Source: Ruminococcus sp. (GTDB taxonomy: Bacteria > Bacillota > Clostridia > Oscillospirales > Ruminococcaceae). Taken from it: a stretch of 64,000 nt of DNA. The notes under the pieces were generated by a model. That model saw nothing but the letters and a program-made list of their open reading frames with translations, was not told the DNA's origin and ran no database searches. How positions within the stretch are numbered: the stretch's first letter is position 1; every line of letters starts with the position of its first letter. Positions 34,092 to 42,654 of the stretch are shown here, piece after piece. Where the stretch lies: NCBI GenBank assembly GCA_017542475.1, contig JAFXXD010000041.1, positions 124,001-188,000 of the forward strand, written 5' to 3'. Position numbers and translations under genes: made by a program.

Positions 34092-35468
34092 ATGGATTAT
34101 CGTATCGAACATGACTCAATGGGCGAGGTAAAGGTGCCCGCCGACAAATACTGGGCTGCTCAGACCGAGAGAAGCCACAAGAATTTCCTCATCGGCGTCG
34201 GTATCGAGACTATGCCGCGCGAGATAACTCACGCCTTCGGTATCCTCAAGAAGGCGGCGGCTATCGCCAATCACGCCCTCAAGCCCGAGAAGATGACCGA
34301 TAAGAAGCTCGCCGCTGTCTCTCAGGCGTGTGACGAGGTCATCAGCGGCGCTCTCAACGAGCACTTCCCGCTCGTTGTATGGCAGACGGGAAGCGGTACG
34401 CAGTCCAATATGAACGCGAATGAGGTCATCGCCAACCGCGGCAACGAGATAGCAGGGGAGAAGCTCCTGCACCCGAACGATGACATCAATATGAGCCAGT
34501 CCTCGAATGATACCTTCCCGACGGCTATGCACATCGCGGCTGTTATAGCTCTTGAGGATAAGGTCATTCCCGCGATAGACACCCTCGTGGAGACCTTCAA
34601 GCGCCTTGAAGCCGAGAACGAGGGCATAGTCAAGAGCGGACGCACCCACCTGCAGGACGCTACTCCTATCAAGTTCTCGCAGGAGATAAGCGGCTGGAGA
34701 GCTTCCCTCGAAAAGGACAGGAAGATGATACTCTCCTCTTGCGAGGAGCTCAAGGAGCTCGCGCTTGGCGGTACTGCAGTGGGCACGGGACTTAACGCTC
34801 CCGCGGGCTTCGCGGAGAAGTCGGCGGAGGCTATCAGCGAGCTCACGGGCAAGAAGTTCGTGACCGCGCCCAATAAGTTCCACTCGCTCACCTCCAAGGA
34901 CGAGATAGTCTTCGCGCACGGAGCTTTGAAGGCTCTTGCGGCTGATATGATGAAGATAGCCAACGACGTGCGCTGGCTGGCTTCGGGACCGAGAGACGGT
35001 CTCGGCGAGATATTCATTCCCGAGAATGAGCCCGGCTCGTCCATTATGCCCGGCAAGGTGAACCCGACCCAGTGCGAGCAGGTCACAATGGTGGCGGTGC
35101 AGGTAATGGGCAACGACGTAGCTGTCGGTATGGCGGCTTCACAGGGCAACTTCGAGCTCAACGTATTTATGCCCGTGTGCGCTTACAACTTCCTCCAGTC
35201 GGCAAGACTGCTCGCGGAGTCGATACTCAGCTTCAACAAGAACTGCGCTGTCGGCATAAAGGCGAACAAGGAGAAGATGCACCACAACCTCCACAACTCC
35301 CTCATGCTCGTAACGGCGCTCAACCCCTACATCGGCTACGAGAACGCCGCCAAGACCGCCAAGAAGGCGTTCAAGGACAACATCTCCCTGAAAGAGGCGT
35401 GTGTGGAGCTCGGCTTCCTCACGGCTGAGAAGTTCGACGAGGTTTTCCACCCTGAGCAGATGGCGTAA
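34092..35468 (+). CDS. fumC: Fumarate hydratase, class II
   Basis: A 458-residue cofactor-free fumarase interconverting malate and fumarate. The superfamily signature GSSIMPGKVNPTQ, the SGSGTQSNMNANEVIANR segment, NDDINMSQSSNDTFPTAMH and GRTHLQDATPI are all present. It is the first gene of the fumarate-reduction cluster; hdrB starts 63 bp downstream without an obvious terminator. It supplies fumarate to the reductase encoded 7 kb further on. Confidence 0.96.
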   Translation: MDYRIEHDSMGEVKVPADKYWAAQTERSHKNFLIGVGIETMPREITHAFGILKKAAAIANHALKPEKMTDKKLAAVSQACDEVISGALNEHFPLVVWQTGSGTQSNMNANEVIANRGNEIAGEKLLHPNDDINMSQSSNDTFPTAMHIAAVIALEDKVIPAIDTLVETFKRLEAENEGIVKSGRTHLQDATPIKFSQEISGWRASLEKDRKMILSSCEELKELALGGTAVGTGLNAPAGFAEKSAEAISELTGKKFVTAPNKFHSLTSKDEIVFAHGALKALAADMMKIANDVRWLASGPRDGLGEIFIPENEPGSSIMPGKVNPTQCEQVTMVAVQVMGNDVAVGMAASQGNFELNVFMPVCAYNFLQSARLLAESILSFNKNCAVGIKANKEKMHHNLHNSLMLVTALNPYIGYENAAKTAKKAFKDNISLKEACVELGFLTAEKFDEVFHPEQMA

Positions 35469-35531
35469 GGCTTCGCCTTACAATTCCGAATTATAAATTG
35501 TTTCTCCAAAACTCCAAGAAAGGAAATCGTT

Positions 35532-36329
35532 ATGGAAACATTTACATATTACCCGGGCTGTACCCTGCGTACAAAGGCGAAAGACCTTGACACCTATGCA
35601 AGAGCTTCCGCTCAGGCGCTCGGTATCGCTCTCGAAGAGCCCGCCGACTGGCAGTGCTGCGGCGGCGCCTATACCACCGCCAAGGACGAGATAGCTACCA
35701 AGCTCTCGGCGGTGAGAGTGCTCAATTCCGCCAAGGAGGCGGGTCAGCCGCTCATCACGGTCTGTTCCGCGTGCCACAACGTAATAAAGCAGTCCGAATA
35801 CGATATTTCCCGCGACGAGGAAATGGCTTCCAAGGTCAACAACTACCTCGGGCTCGCTGAGCCCTATACGGGCGGTACCAAGGTCTATCACTACCTTGAA
35901 ATGCTCCGCGATGTGGTCGGCTTCGACAAGCTGAAGGAGAAGGTCGTGAACCCCTTCACAGGAAAGAAGATAGCCGCTTATTACGGCTGCCTCCTCCTGC
36001 GTCCCGCGAAGGCTCTCGCTATGGACGACCCCGAGAATCCCACCATTATCGAGGACTTCATCCGCGCGATAGGCGGTACTCCCGTTATCTACGCTCAGCG
36101 CAACGAGTGCTGCGGCGGCTACATCACCATGGAGGACAAGGCGCAGGCTCAGAAGAGAAGCGGCGCTGTTATGGACTCCGCGAAGGATATGGGCGCGGAA
36201 ATGGTCATTACTGCCTGTCCGCTCTGCCTGTACAATCTCAAGAAGAATTCGGGCTCCGATATGCCCGTGTACTACTTTACCGAGCTTCTCGCCGAGGCTC
36301 TCGGCTTAAAGGAGGAGAGCAATGAATAA
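35532..36329 (+). CDS. hdrB: HdrB-like heterodisulfide reductase subunit B (double CCG domain)
   Basis: A 265-residue protein with two Cys-rich CCG domains. The first has YYPGCTLR, CCGGAY and CSACHN; the second has YYGCLLL, ECCGGY and CPLC. In methanogen HdrB these bind two non-cubane [4Fe-4S] clusters that cleave the CoM-CoB disulfide. This organism should lack those coenzymes, so the natural acceptor must differ. A good AAAGGA site precedes the ATG. It overlaps hdrC by 8 nt, and the cluster continues through frdA. Confidence 0.93.
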   Translation: METFTYYPGCTLRTKAKDLDTYARASAQALGIALEEPADWQCCGGAYTTAKDEIATKLSAVRVLNSAKEAGQPLITVCSACHNVIKQSEYDISRDEEMASKVNNYLGLAEPYTGGTKVYHYLEMLRDVVGFDKLKEKVVNPFTGKKIAAYYGCLLLRPAKALAMDDPENPTIIEDFIRAIGGTPVIYAQRNECCGGYITMEDKAQAQKRSGAVMDSAKDMGAEMVITACPLCLYNLKKNSGSDMPVYYFTELLAEALGLKEESNE

Positions 36330-36705
36330 GAACTTAAAGGAACAGGTGCTCCGTTCAAGCGGAGTGAATGTGCTCAAATGTATGCGCTGCGGTAAGTGCT
36401 CCGCGACCTGCCCCTCCTACGATGAGATGGAATACCACCCTCACCAGTTCGTTTATATGGTTGAAAAGGGCGATATCGGGACTCTGATGAAGTCGGAGTC
36501 GATATACAAGTGCCTGACCTGCTTTGCGTGCGTGGAGAGATGTCCCCGCGGCGTTGAGCCCGCAAAGGTGGTCGAGGCTGTGCGTCTTGCGGCTGTTCGT
36601 CAGCAGGGCGGAAACCGCCTTGAGCCCACCGATATCCCCGCATTGCTCGACGAGGACCTGCCTCAGCAGGCTATCGTGACCGCTATGCGAAAGTACGCTA
36701 AGTAA
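36322..36705 (+). CDS. hdrC: HdrC-like iron-sulfur subunit
   Basis: A 127-residue protein with two [4Fe-4S] motifs, CMRCGKCSATCP and CLTCFACVERCP, within the first 75 residues, as in HdrC. It relays electrons from HdrA to HdrB. AAGGAGGAG within the hdrB end serves as ribosome site. The stop is 12 nt before hdrA. Confidence 0.93.
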   Translation: MNKNLKEQVLRSSGVNVLKCMRCGKCSATCPSYDEMEYHPHQFVYMVEKGDIGTLMKSESIYKCLTCFACVERCPRGVEPAKVVEAVRLAAVRQQGGNRLEPTDIPALLDEDLPQQAIVTAMRKYAK

Positions 36706-36717
36706 GGAGGAGTCGCT

Positions 36718-38709
36718 ATGCAGAGAATAGGTGTTTTTGTCTGTCACTGCGGTACCAATATCGCTGCTACGGTGGACGTCAAGGCTGTTGCAGAGGCTCT
36801 CGGTCACGAGGCGGGAGTCGTAATAGCTCAGGACTATCAGTATATGTGCTCCGAATCGGGACAGGAGCTCGTAAAAAGCGCCATAAGGGAGCAGAAGCTC
36901 ACAGGCGTTGTTATATGCTCGTGCTCGCCGAGAATGCACGAGAATACGTTCAGAAAGGCAGCGGCTTCCGCGGGGCTGAACCCTTACCTCGTCGAGGTCG
37001 CGAATATACGCGAGCAGTGCTCGTGGATACACAAGGACATCGCTACGGCTACCGAGAAGGCTATTATCCTTGGTAAGGCGGCTGTTGCGAAGGTGGCGCT
37101 GAACACGCCGCTCACCTCTATGGAGAGCCCCGTTGTCAAGCGTGCGCTCGTCATCGGCGGCGGTATCGCGGGCATACAGACTGCCCTCGACATCGCGGAG
37201 GCGGGCTTCGACGTTGATATCGTCGAGAAGAACCCCACTATCGGCGGCAAGATGGCACAGATAGACAAGACCTTCCCGACCCTCGACTGCGCCGCGTGCA
37301 TACTCACGCCGAAAATGGTCGAGGCTTCGCAGAATGAGCGCATCACTATCCACTCGTTCAGCGAGGTCGAGGACGTGAAGGGCTTCGTCGGAAACTTCAC
37401 CGTCAAGATAAAGAAGAAGGCTCGCTTCGTGGACGAGACAAAGTGTACGGGCTGCGGTCTGTGCACCGAGAAGTGCCCGATGAAAAAGGTACCCAACGAG
37501 TTCAATATGGGGCTGGACAACCGCTCCGCTATATATATACCGTTCGCTCAGGCTGTACCCAAGGTCGCAACTATCGACCCGAACTACTGTATGATGCTCA
37601 AAACAGGCAAGTGCGGCGTGTGCTCGAAGGTGTGCTCCGCGGGAGCTATCGACTACAAGCAGCAGGATACCATAATCGAGCAGCAGTACGGCGCTATCGT
37701 CGTGGCTACGGGCTTCAACCCAATTAAGCTCGATAAATACGACGAATTTGCGTACAACCAGTGCCCCGACGTTGTGACGTCGCTGGAGCTCGAAAGGCTG
37801 ATGAATGCGGCAGGTCCGAACGGCGGCACTCTGCTGCGTCCGTCCGACAAGACACACCCGCATACTATCGTTTTCGTGCAGTGCGTAGGCTCGCGCTGCG
37901 ATGACGAGAAGGGCAAGCCCTACTGCTCGAAGATATGCTGTATGTACACGGCTAAGCACGCTATGCTCATACGTGAGAAGTACCCCGATACCGAGGTCTA
38001 TGTCTTCTACATCGACGTGCGTACTCCCGGCAAGAACTTCGATGAGTTCTACCGCCGCGCCGTCGAGCAGTACAATGTCCACTACATCAAGGGCATGGTC
38101 GGCAAAGTAACGCCCAAGTCCGACGGCAAGATAGACGTTCAGGCGTCAGACCTGCTCGCAAATGAGCAGCTCCATATCAATGCGGATATGGTCGTCCTTG
38201 CGGCGGCTATCGAGCCCGACAAGACCGCTCGTCCGCTCGCGACTATGCTCACGACGCAGATGGACACCAACGACTTCTTCACAGAAGCTCACCCCAAGCT
38301 CCGTCCCGTGGAGAGCGCTACCGCGGGTATCTTCCTCTCGGGAGCGTGTCAGGGACCCAAGGATATCCCCGAGACTGTCGCGCAGGGAAGCGCCGCTGCC
38401 GCTAAGGCTATCGGTCTGCTCTGCAAGAACAGCATCACCTGCAACCCCTGCACCGCCCACTCCGATGAGCTGATGTGCAACGGCTGCTCGTCGTGCGAGA
38501 AGGTTTGTCCCTACGGAGCTATCACATACATCGACAAGGAGTTCAGAATGCCCGACCGCACCACGAAGATTCGCCGCGTGGCAAGCGTCAATCCCGCAGT
38601 TTGTCAGGGCTGCGGCGCTTGTACCGTTGCCTGTCCGTCGGGTGCTATGGATCTCAGCGGATTCTCGAACAGTCAGATAATGGCGGAGGTAGACGCAATA
38701 TGCAAGTAA
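36718..38709 (+). CDS. hdrA: HdrA-like flavoprotein, electron-bifurcating subunit
   Basis: A 663-residue FAD protein, the bifurcating centre of Hdr complexes. In order: an N-terminal Cys-containing domain (VFVCHCGTNI, MCSESGQ, ICSCSPRMHE), the FAD-binding GGGIAGIQTALDIAEAGFDV, TLDCAACILTPKM, an inserted ferredoxin (CTGCGLCTEKCP; CGVCSKVCSAGAI), CVGSRC...YCSKICCMYTAKHA, and a C-terminal two-cluster ferredoxin (CNGCSSCEKVCP; CQGCGACTVACP). It would take electrons from the Flx module and split them to ferredoxin and to HdrBC. Ribosome site AAGGAGGAG; the next gene overlaps by 10 nt. Confidence 0.94.
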   Translation: MQRIGVFVCHCGTNIAATVDVKAVAEALGHEAGVVIAQDYQYMCSESGQELVKSAIREQKLTGVVICSCSPRMHENTFRKAAASAGLNPYLVEVANIREQCSWIHKDIATATEKAIILGKAAVAKVALNTPLTSMESPVVKRALVIGGGIAGIQTALDIAEAGFDVDIVEKNPTIGGKMAQIDKTFPTLDCAACILTPKMVEASQNERITIHSFSEVEDVKGFVGNFTVKIKKKARFVDETKCTGCGLCTEKCPMKKVPNEFNMGLDNRSAIYIPFAQAVPKVATIDPNYCMMLKTGKCGVCSKVCSAGAIDYKQQDTIIEQQYGAIVVATGFNPIKLDKYDEFAYNQCPDVVTSLELERLMNAAGPNGGTLLRPSDKTHPHTIVFVQCVGSRCDDEKGKPYCSKICCMYTAKHAMLIREKYPDTEVYVFYIDVRTPGKNFDEFYRRAVEQYNVHYIKGMVGKVTPKSDGKIDVQASDLLANEQLHINADMVVLAAAIEPDKTARPLATMLTTQMDTNDFFTEAHPKLRPVESATAGIFLSGACQGPKDIPETVAQGSAAAAKAIGLLCKNSITCNPCTAHSDELMCNGCSSCEKVCPYGAITYIDKEFRMPDRTTKIRRVASVNPAVCQGCGACTVACPSGAMDLSGFSNSQIMAEVDAICK

Positions 38710-39140
38710 ATGAAAATTTTGAGCCTGTTATAGTCGCTTTCTGCTGCAACTGGTGTTCCTATGCGGGAGCTGACCTCTCGGGCACGAACAGACTGAATTA
38801 TCCCACAAACGTCAAGATCATCCGCGTTCCCTGCTCGTGCAGAGTGAACCCGATGTTCATTCTCCGCGCCTTCCAGAAGGGCGCTGACGGCGTTATCATA
38901 TGCGGCTGTCACCCGGGCGACTGCCACTACACCTCGGGCAATTACTTCACCCGCAGACGTATAACCCTGCTCTACAGTATGCTCGACTTCCTCGGAATCG
39001 AGCGCAACCGTACCCGACTTGAATGGGTATCCGCCGCCGAGGGTGCGAAGTTCGCGGCTACTATGCAGCAGTTCACCGAGGACGTAAAGGCTCTCGGACC
39101 TAACCGCAGATTGGAGGACTTACGATGCAGGAAGCAATGA
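38700..39140 (+). CDS. flxD: MvhD/FlxD-like [2Fe-2S] protein
   Basis: A 146-residue protein of the MvhD family, which passes electrons from the donor module (hydrogenase, formate dehydrogenase or Flx) to HdrA. Conserved Cys: AFCCNWCSYAGAD, VPCSCRVNP and CGCHPGDCHY. The ATG at 38700 lies inside the hdrA end after GGAGG and overlaps it by 10 nt; an upstream in-frame ATG lies deep in hdrA and is rejected. It overlaps the next gene by 16 nt. Confidence 0.92.
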   Translation: MQVNENFEPVIVAFCCNWCSYAGADLSGTNRLNYPTNVKIIRVPCSCRVNPMFILRAFQKGADGVIICGCHPGDCHYTSGNYFTRRRITLLYSMLDFLGIERNRTRLEWVSAAEGAKFAATMQQFTEDVKALGPNRRLEDLRCRKQ

Positions 39141-40096
39141 TTAAAAGAGCTAAGGAGCTCCTCGCGGACGGCAGCGTAGACCGCGTTATCGGCTGGAAGA
39201 GGGGAGAGTTCGCCTACGATATCACTCCCGCTGTGTTCACAACAGCTGAGGAGCTCGACAGAGACTTCGTCTGCGATGACTTTACTGCCGCGAACGTGTC
39301 GAAGTACCTCGTGAAGGAGACTCAGAAGGAGGGGAAGATTCTCGCCTTCTTAAAGCCCTGCGACACCTACAGCTTCAACCAGCTCGTCAAGGAGCACCGT
39401 ATCGACCGCGAGAAGGTCTATGTTATCGGTATCGAGGGCGGTCCGAAGCTCGACATAGAAAAGATAAAGGCTAAGGGTATCACGGGTATACTCAGCGTGA
39501 AGAACGAGGACTACACCCTGAAGATAGAGACGATCTACGGCACTCAGACTATGCCCTTCTATGAGGCGATACTCGGCAAGTGCGCGTCATGCAAGAGCAA
39601 GAAGCACGTCGTTTTCGACGAGCTCATCGGCGAGGACGGCGACGTGCTCGACTCGAACCGCTTCGAGATGGTCGAGAAGCTCGAGAATATGACGGCGCAG
39701 GAGCGCTTCGATTTCTGGCGCGACCAGCTCTCGAAGTGCATCCGCTGTAACGCGTGCAGGAACGTCTGTCCTGCATGTACCTGCGAGAACTGCGTGTTCG
39801 ACAACCCGAAGTCGGGTATCGACAACAAGGCTCCCGCCGACAGCTTCGAGGAGAATATGTTCCACATCATCCGCGCGTTCCACGTGGCGGGAAGATGTAC
39901 CGACTGCGGCGAGTGCTCGCGCGTCTGCCCGCAGCATATACCGCTCCACCTGCTCAACCGCAAGTTCATCAAGGATATAAATGAGCTCTACGGCGAGTAT
40001 CAGGCGGGCGCGGACACCACATCGAGAGCTCCGCTCAATACCTACGACAAGAACGACTGCGAGCCGTCTGTAGTTCACGAAAGGGGTGTCGAGTAA
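39125..40096 (+). CDS. FlxC-like iron-sulfur protein
   Basis: A 323-residue protein. Its N-terminal half has CDTYSFNQLVKEHRI and a CASCKSKKH motif related to F420-dehydrogenase/hydrogenase beta-type proteins. The C-terminal half carries CIRCNACRNVCPACTC and CTDCGECSRVCPQHIPL ferredoxin motifs. Position and domain content match one of the two iron-sulfur subunits (FlxB or FlxC) of the NADH dehydrogenase FlxABCD described in Desulfovibrio; the letter is tentative. The ATG follows TTGGAGG in the end of flxD, and the stop overlaps the next start by 1 nt. Confidence 0.82.
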   Translation: MQEAMIKRAKELLADGSVDRVIGWKRGEFAYDITPAVFTTAEELDRDFVCDDFTAANVSKYLVKETQKEGKILAFLKPCDTYSFNQLVKEHRIDREKVYVIGIEGGPKLDIEKIKAKGITGILSVKNEDYTLKIETIYGTQTMPFYEAILGKCASCKSKKHVVFDELIGEDGDVLDSNRFEMVEKLENMTAQERFDFWRDQLSKCIRCNACRNVCPACTCENCVFDNPKSGIDNKAPADSFEENMFHIIRAFHVAGRCTDCGECSRVCPQHIPLHLLNRKFIKDINELYGEYQAGADTTSRAPLNTYDKNDCEPSVVHERGVE

Positions 40097-41115
40097 TGCA
40101 GAAAATATCCAAGTCAAGGCTCTATGAGCTGTTCGACGCCATTGCCGCAAAGCAGAGCCTCTATATCCCCACCGACCGTGAGGCGGGCGCTGCCGAGTAC
40201 AGGAAGTACGAGAGCGGTATGAAGCTCACGAAGGAGCTCAACACCGTCAGAAGCGCGAAGGATTTCTTCTTCCCACAGACCGAGAACCTCGCCGATTTCA
40301 AGATAGAGGGCAAGACTATCGAGGTCAGGGATATCCGCGAGGAGTGCGAGGACTTCGTCATCTTCGGCGTGCGTGCCTGCGACGCGAGGAGCTTCACTAT
40401 CCTCGACAAGGTCTTCCTCTGCGAGCCCGTCGACAGCTTCTACAAGAACCGCCGCGACCACGGTACGGTCATTACTATGGCGTGTACGCGTCCCGCCGAG
40501 ACCTGCTTCTGCAAGACATTCGGCATTGACCCGACTGTCCCCGGCGGCGATGTCTCCTGCTTCGACGACGGCGAGAGCATCTTCTTCCTCGCCAATACCG
40601 AGAAGGGCGAGAGGTTTGTCGAGTCGATATCCTCCTTCCTTGAGGACGGCGATACCGACAGGCTTATGGAGGTCCAGACAAGAGCAAGAGAAATTATGGA
40701 TAAGCTCCCGCTCGCGAAGCTCTCGACCGAGAATTTCGGCGGCGATAAGCTCAACGAATACTTCAATTCCGACAAGTGGGCGGAGCTCTCCGAGGCTTGC
40801 CTCGGCTGCGGTACGTGTACCTTCGTATGCCCGACCTGCCAGTGCTACGACATCAAGGACTTCAACACGGGGCACGGCATCAAGCGCTTCCGCTGCTGGG
40901 ATTCGTGTATGTATTCCGACTTCACGAAGATGGCTCACGGCAACCCGAGACTGACGCAGCTCGAACGCTTCCGTCAGCGCTTCATGCACAAGCTCGTGTA
41001 CTTCCCCGCCAATAACGACGGCGAGTTCGGCTGTGTGGGCTGCGGAAGATGTCTCGCGAAATGTCCCATTTCTATGAACATAGTCAAGGTAATGAAAGCA
41101 TTGGAGGCAAAGTGA
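40096..41115 (+). CDS. FlxB-like iron-sulfur protein (AsrA/HydB-like)
   Basis: A 339-residue protein with an N-terminal domain similar to anaerobic sulfite reductase subunit A / hydrogenase beta subunits (VIFGVRACDARSFTILDKVF, CFCKTFGIDP). A C-terminal two-cluster ferredoxin domain follows (CLGCGTCTFVCPTCQC; CVGCGRCLAKCPISMNI). It pairs with the FAD/NAD-binding FlxA downstream, as AsrA pairs with AsrB. Starts on the TAATG of the previous stop and ends on the TGATG of the next start. Confidence 0.84.
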   Translation: MQKISKSRLYELFDAIAAKQSLYIPTDREAGAAEYRKYESGMKLTKELNTVRSAKDFFFPQTENLADFKIEGKTIEVRDIREECEDFVIFGVRACDARSFTILDKVFLCEPVDSFYKNRRDHGTVITMACTRPAETCFCKTFGIDPTVPGGDVSCFDDGESIFFLANTEKGERFVESISSFLEDGDTDRLMEVQTRAREIMDKLPLAKLSTENFGGDKLNEYFNSDKWAELSEACLGCGTCTFVCPTCQCYDIKDFNTGHGIKRFRCWDSCMYSDFTKMAHGNPRLTQLERFRQRFMHKLVYFPANNDGEFGCVGCGRCLAKCPISMNIVKVMKALEAK

Positions 41116-41942
41116 TGAACAACGATACATTGATACCGAAGATAGGCGTAGTTACCGATATAAGGCAGGATACTCCCGATGTCAAGACGTTCAGGGTAGT
41201 TGCTCCCGAGGGCGGCAAGGTCTTCGAGCATATGCCCGGTCAGTGCGCGATGCTGTCTATCCCCGGCGTGGGCGAGGCTATGTTCTCGATAACTTCATCT
41301 CCCACAAATAAGGAGTTTATGGAGTTCAGCATAAAGAAGTGCGGCTGCCTCACCGAATGGCTGCACGCTATGGAGGTGGGTCAGCAGATAACTATCCGCG
41401 GACCCTACGGCAATGCCTTCCCCGTTGAGGGCGACCTCAGGGGCAAGGATCTGCTCTTCATCGCGGGCGGTATCGGTCTTGCGCCGCTCCGCTCCGTCAT
41501 CAACTATGTCCGCGACAACCGCGCCAACTACGGCGACGTGCAGGTCATCTACGGCTCGCGCTCGAAGGACGACCTCGTGGACTATCAGGAAATTATCGAC
41601 GAGTGGATGGCTGACCCGAATATCGAGGTCAACCTCACCATTGACAACGCGCAGGAGGGCTGGGACGGTCATGTCGGCTTCGTCCCCAACTACGTCAAGG
41701 AGCTCGCTCCCTCGACGAGCAAGACCGTGCTCGTCTGCGGACCCCCGATAATGATAAAGTTCACGCTCGCGGGTCTGAAGGAGCTCGGTTTTACCGAGAC
41801 ACAGGTCTACACCACTATGGAGCTGCGTATGAAGTGCGGCGTGGGCAAGTGCGGACGCTGCAATATCGGCAATAAGTACGTCTGCAAGGACGGTCCCGTC
41901 TTCCGCTTCGACCAGCTTGGCGAGCTGCCCGACGAGTATTGA
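41115..41942 (+). CDS. flxA: FlxA-like NADH-binding flavoprotein
   Basis: A 275-residue ferredoxin-NADP-reductase-type flavoprotein, the NAD(P)H entry point of the Flx module. FAD-binding region PGQCAMLSIPGVGEAMFSITS, NAD-binding GGIGLAPLRSVI, VLVCGPPIMI, and a C-terminal [2Fe-2S] site MKCGVGKCGRCNIGNKYVCKDGPVF as in AsrB, PyrK and related subunits. The ATG at 41115 follows TTGGAGG; a longer frame into the previous gene is rejected. With HdrABC and FlxD it completes an NADH-driven electron-bifurcating complex. Confidence 0.88.
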   Translation: MNNDTLIPKIGVVTDIRQDTPDVKTFRVVAPEGGKVFEHMPGQCAMLSIPGVGEAMFSITSSPTNKEFMEFSIKKCGCLTEWLHAMEVGQQITIRGPYGNAFPVEGDLRGKDLLFIAGGIGLAPLRSVINYVRDNRANYGDVQVIYGSRSKDDLVDYQEIIDEWMADPNIEVNLTIDNAQEGWDGHVGFVPNYVKELAPSTSKTVLVCGPPIMIKFTLAGLKELGFTETQVYTTMELRMKCGVGKCGRCNIGNKYVCKDGPVFRFDQLGELPDEY

Positions 41943-41957
41943 TAAGGAGTGCTATAC

Positions 41958-42641
41958 ATGGAAAATATGATAAATGTTTATCTGTTCGGCAAGAAGTACG
42001 AGGTGCCCGCAGGTCTTACGATAATGACGGCTATGGAGTACGCGGGCTATGAGCTCGTGAGAGGCTGCGGCTGCAGAAACGGATTCTGCGGCGCCTGCGC
42101 TACCATATACAGGATTAAGGGCGAGTCGGGACTTCACGGCTGTCTCGCCTGTCAGACAGAGGTGCAGGAGGGTATGTACGTTGCCACTCTGCCCTTCTTC
42201 CCGCTCGAAAAGAGAGTTTACAGCATTGAGGAAATAAAGCCCGACCAGCAGATAATGATGCAGCTCTACCCTGAGATATACAGCTGTATCGGCTGCAATG
42301 CCTGCACCAAGGCTTGCACGCAGGAGCTCAACGTTATGCAGTACATCGCCTACGCTCAGCGCGGCGAGTACGAGAAGTGCGCCGAGGAGAGCTTCGACTG
42401 TGTTATGTGCGGAGTGTGCTCGTCACGCTGTCCCGCAGGCATTTCCCACCCGCAGGTGGCTATGCTTGCGAGAAGGCTCAACGGCAAGTACATCGCTCCC
42501 GAATGTCAGCACCTCAGCGACCGCGTGAACGAGGTCAATGAGGGTATATTCAACAGCGAGATAGCTGACCTTATGTCCAAGGCTGTCACCAATGTTGACG
42601 AGCTGAAGGATATGTACAATCACCGCGAAATAGAGAAGTAA
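41958..42641 (+). CDS. frdB: Fumarate reductase-type iron-sulfur subunit
   Basis: A 227-residue protein with an N-terminal [2Fe-2S] ferredoxin fold (RGCGCRNGFCGACA, HGCLAC). A C-terminal domain with two cluster motifs follows (CIGCNACTKACTQE; CVMCGVCSSRCPAG), the layout of SdhB/FrdB-related subunits. The [2Fe-2S] loop is tighter than in membrane SdhB. There is no membrane anchor gene beside it. It should carry electrons to the flavoprotein encoded 13 nt downstream, and the operon context suggests they come from the Hdr-Flx complex. Start at 41958 after AAGGAG. Confidence 0.86.
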   Translation: MENMINVYLFGKKYEVPAGLTIMTAMEYAGYELVRGCGCRNGFCGACATIYRIKGESGLHGCLACQTEVQEGMYVATLPFFPLEKRVYSIEEIKPDQQIMMQLYPEIYSCIGCNACTKACTQELNVMQYIAYAQRGEYEKCAEESFDCVMCGVCSSRCPAGISHPQVAMLARRLNGKYIAPECQHLSDRVNEVNEGIFNSEIADLMSKAVTNVDELKDMYNHREIEK

Positions 42642-42654
42642 GGAGGGAGCAGAT

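Noticed and set aside
35465..35531. Terminator between fumC and hdrB
   Set aside because: GTAAGGCTTCGCCTTAC is a small hairpin overlapping the stop codon with no T-run; the short gap supports co-transcription.
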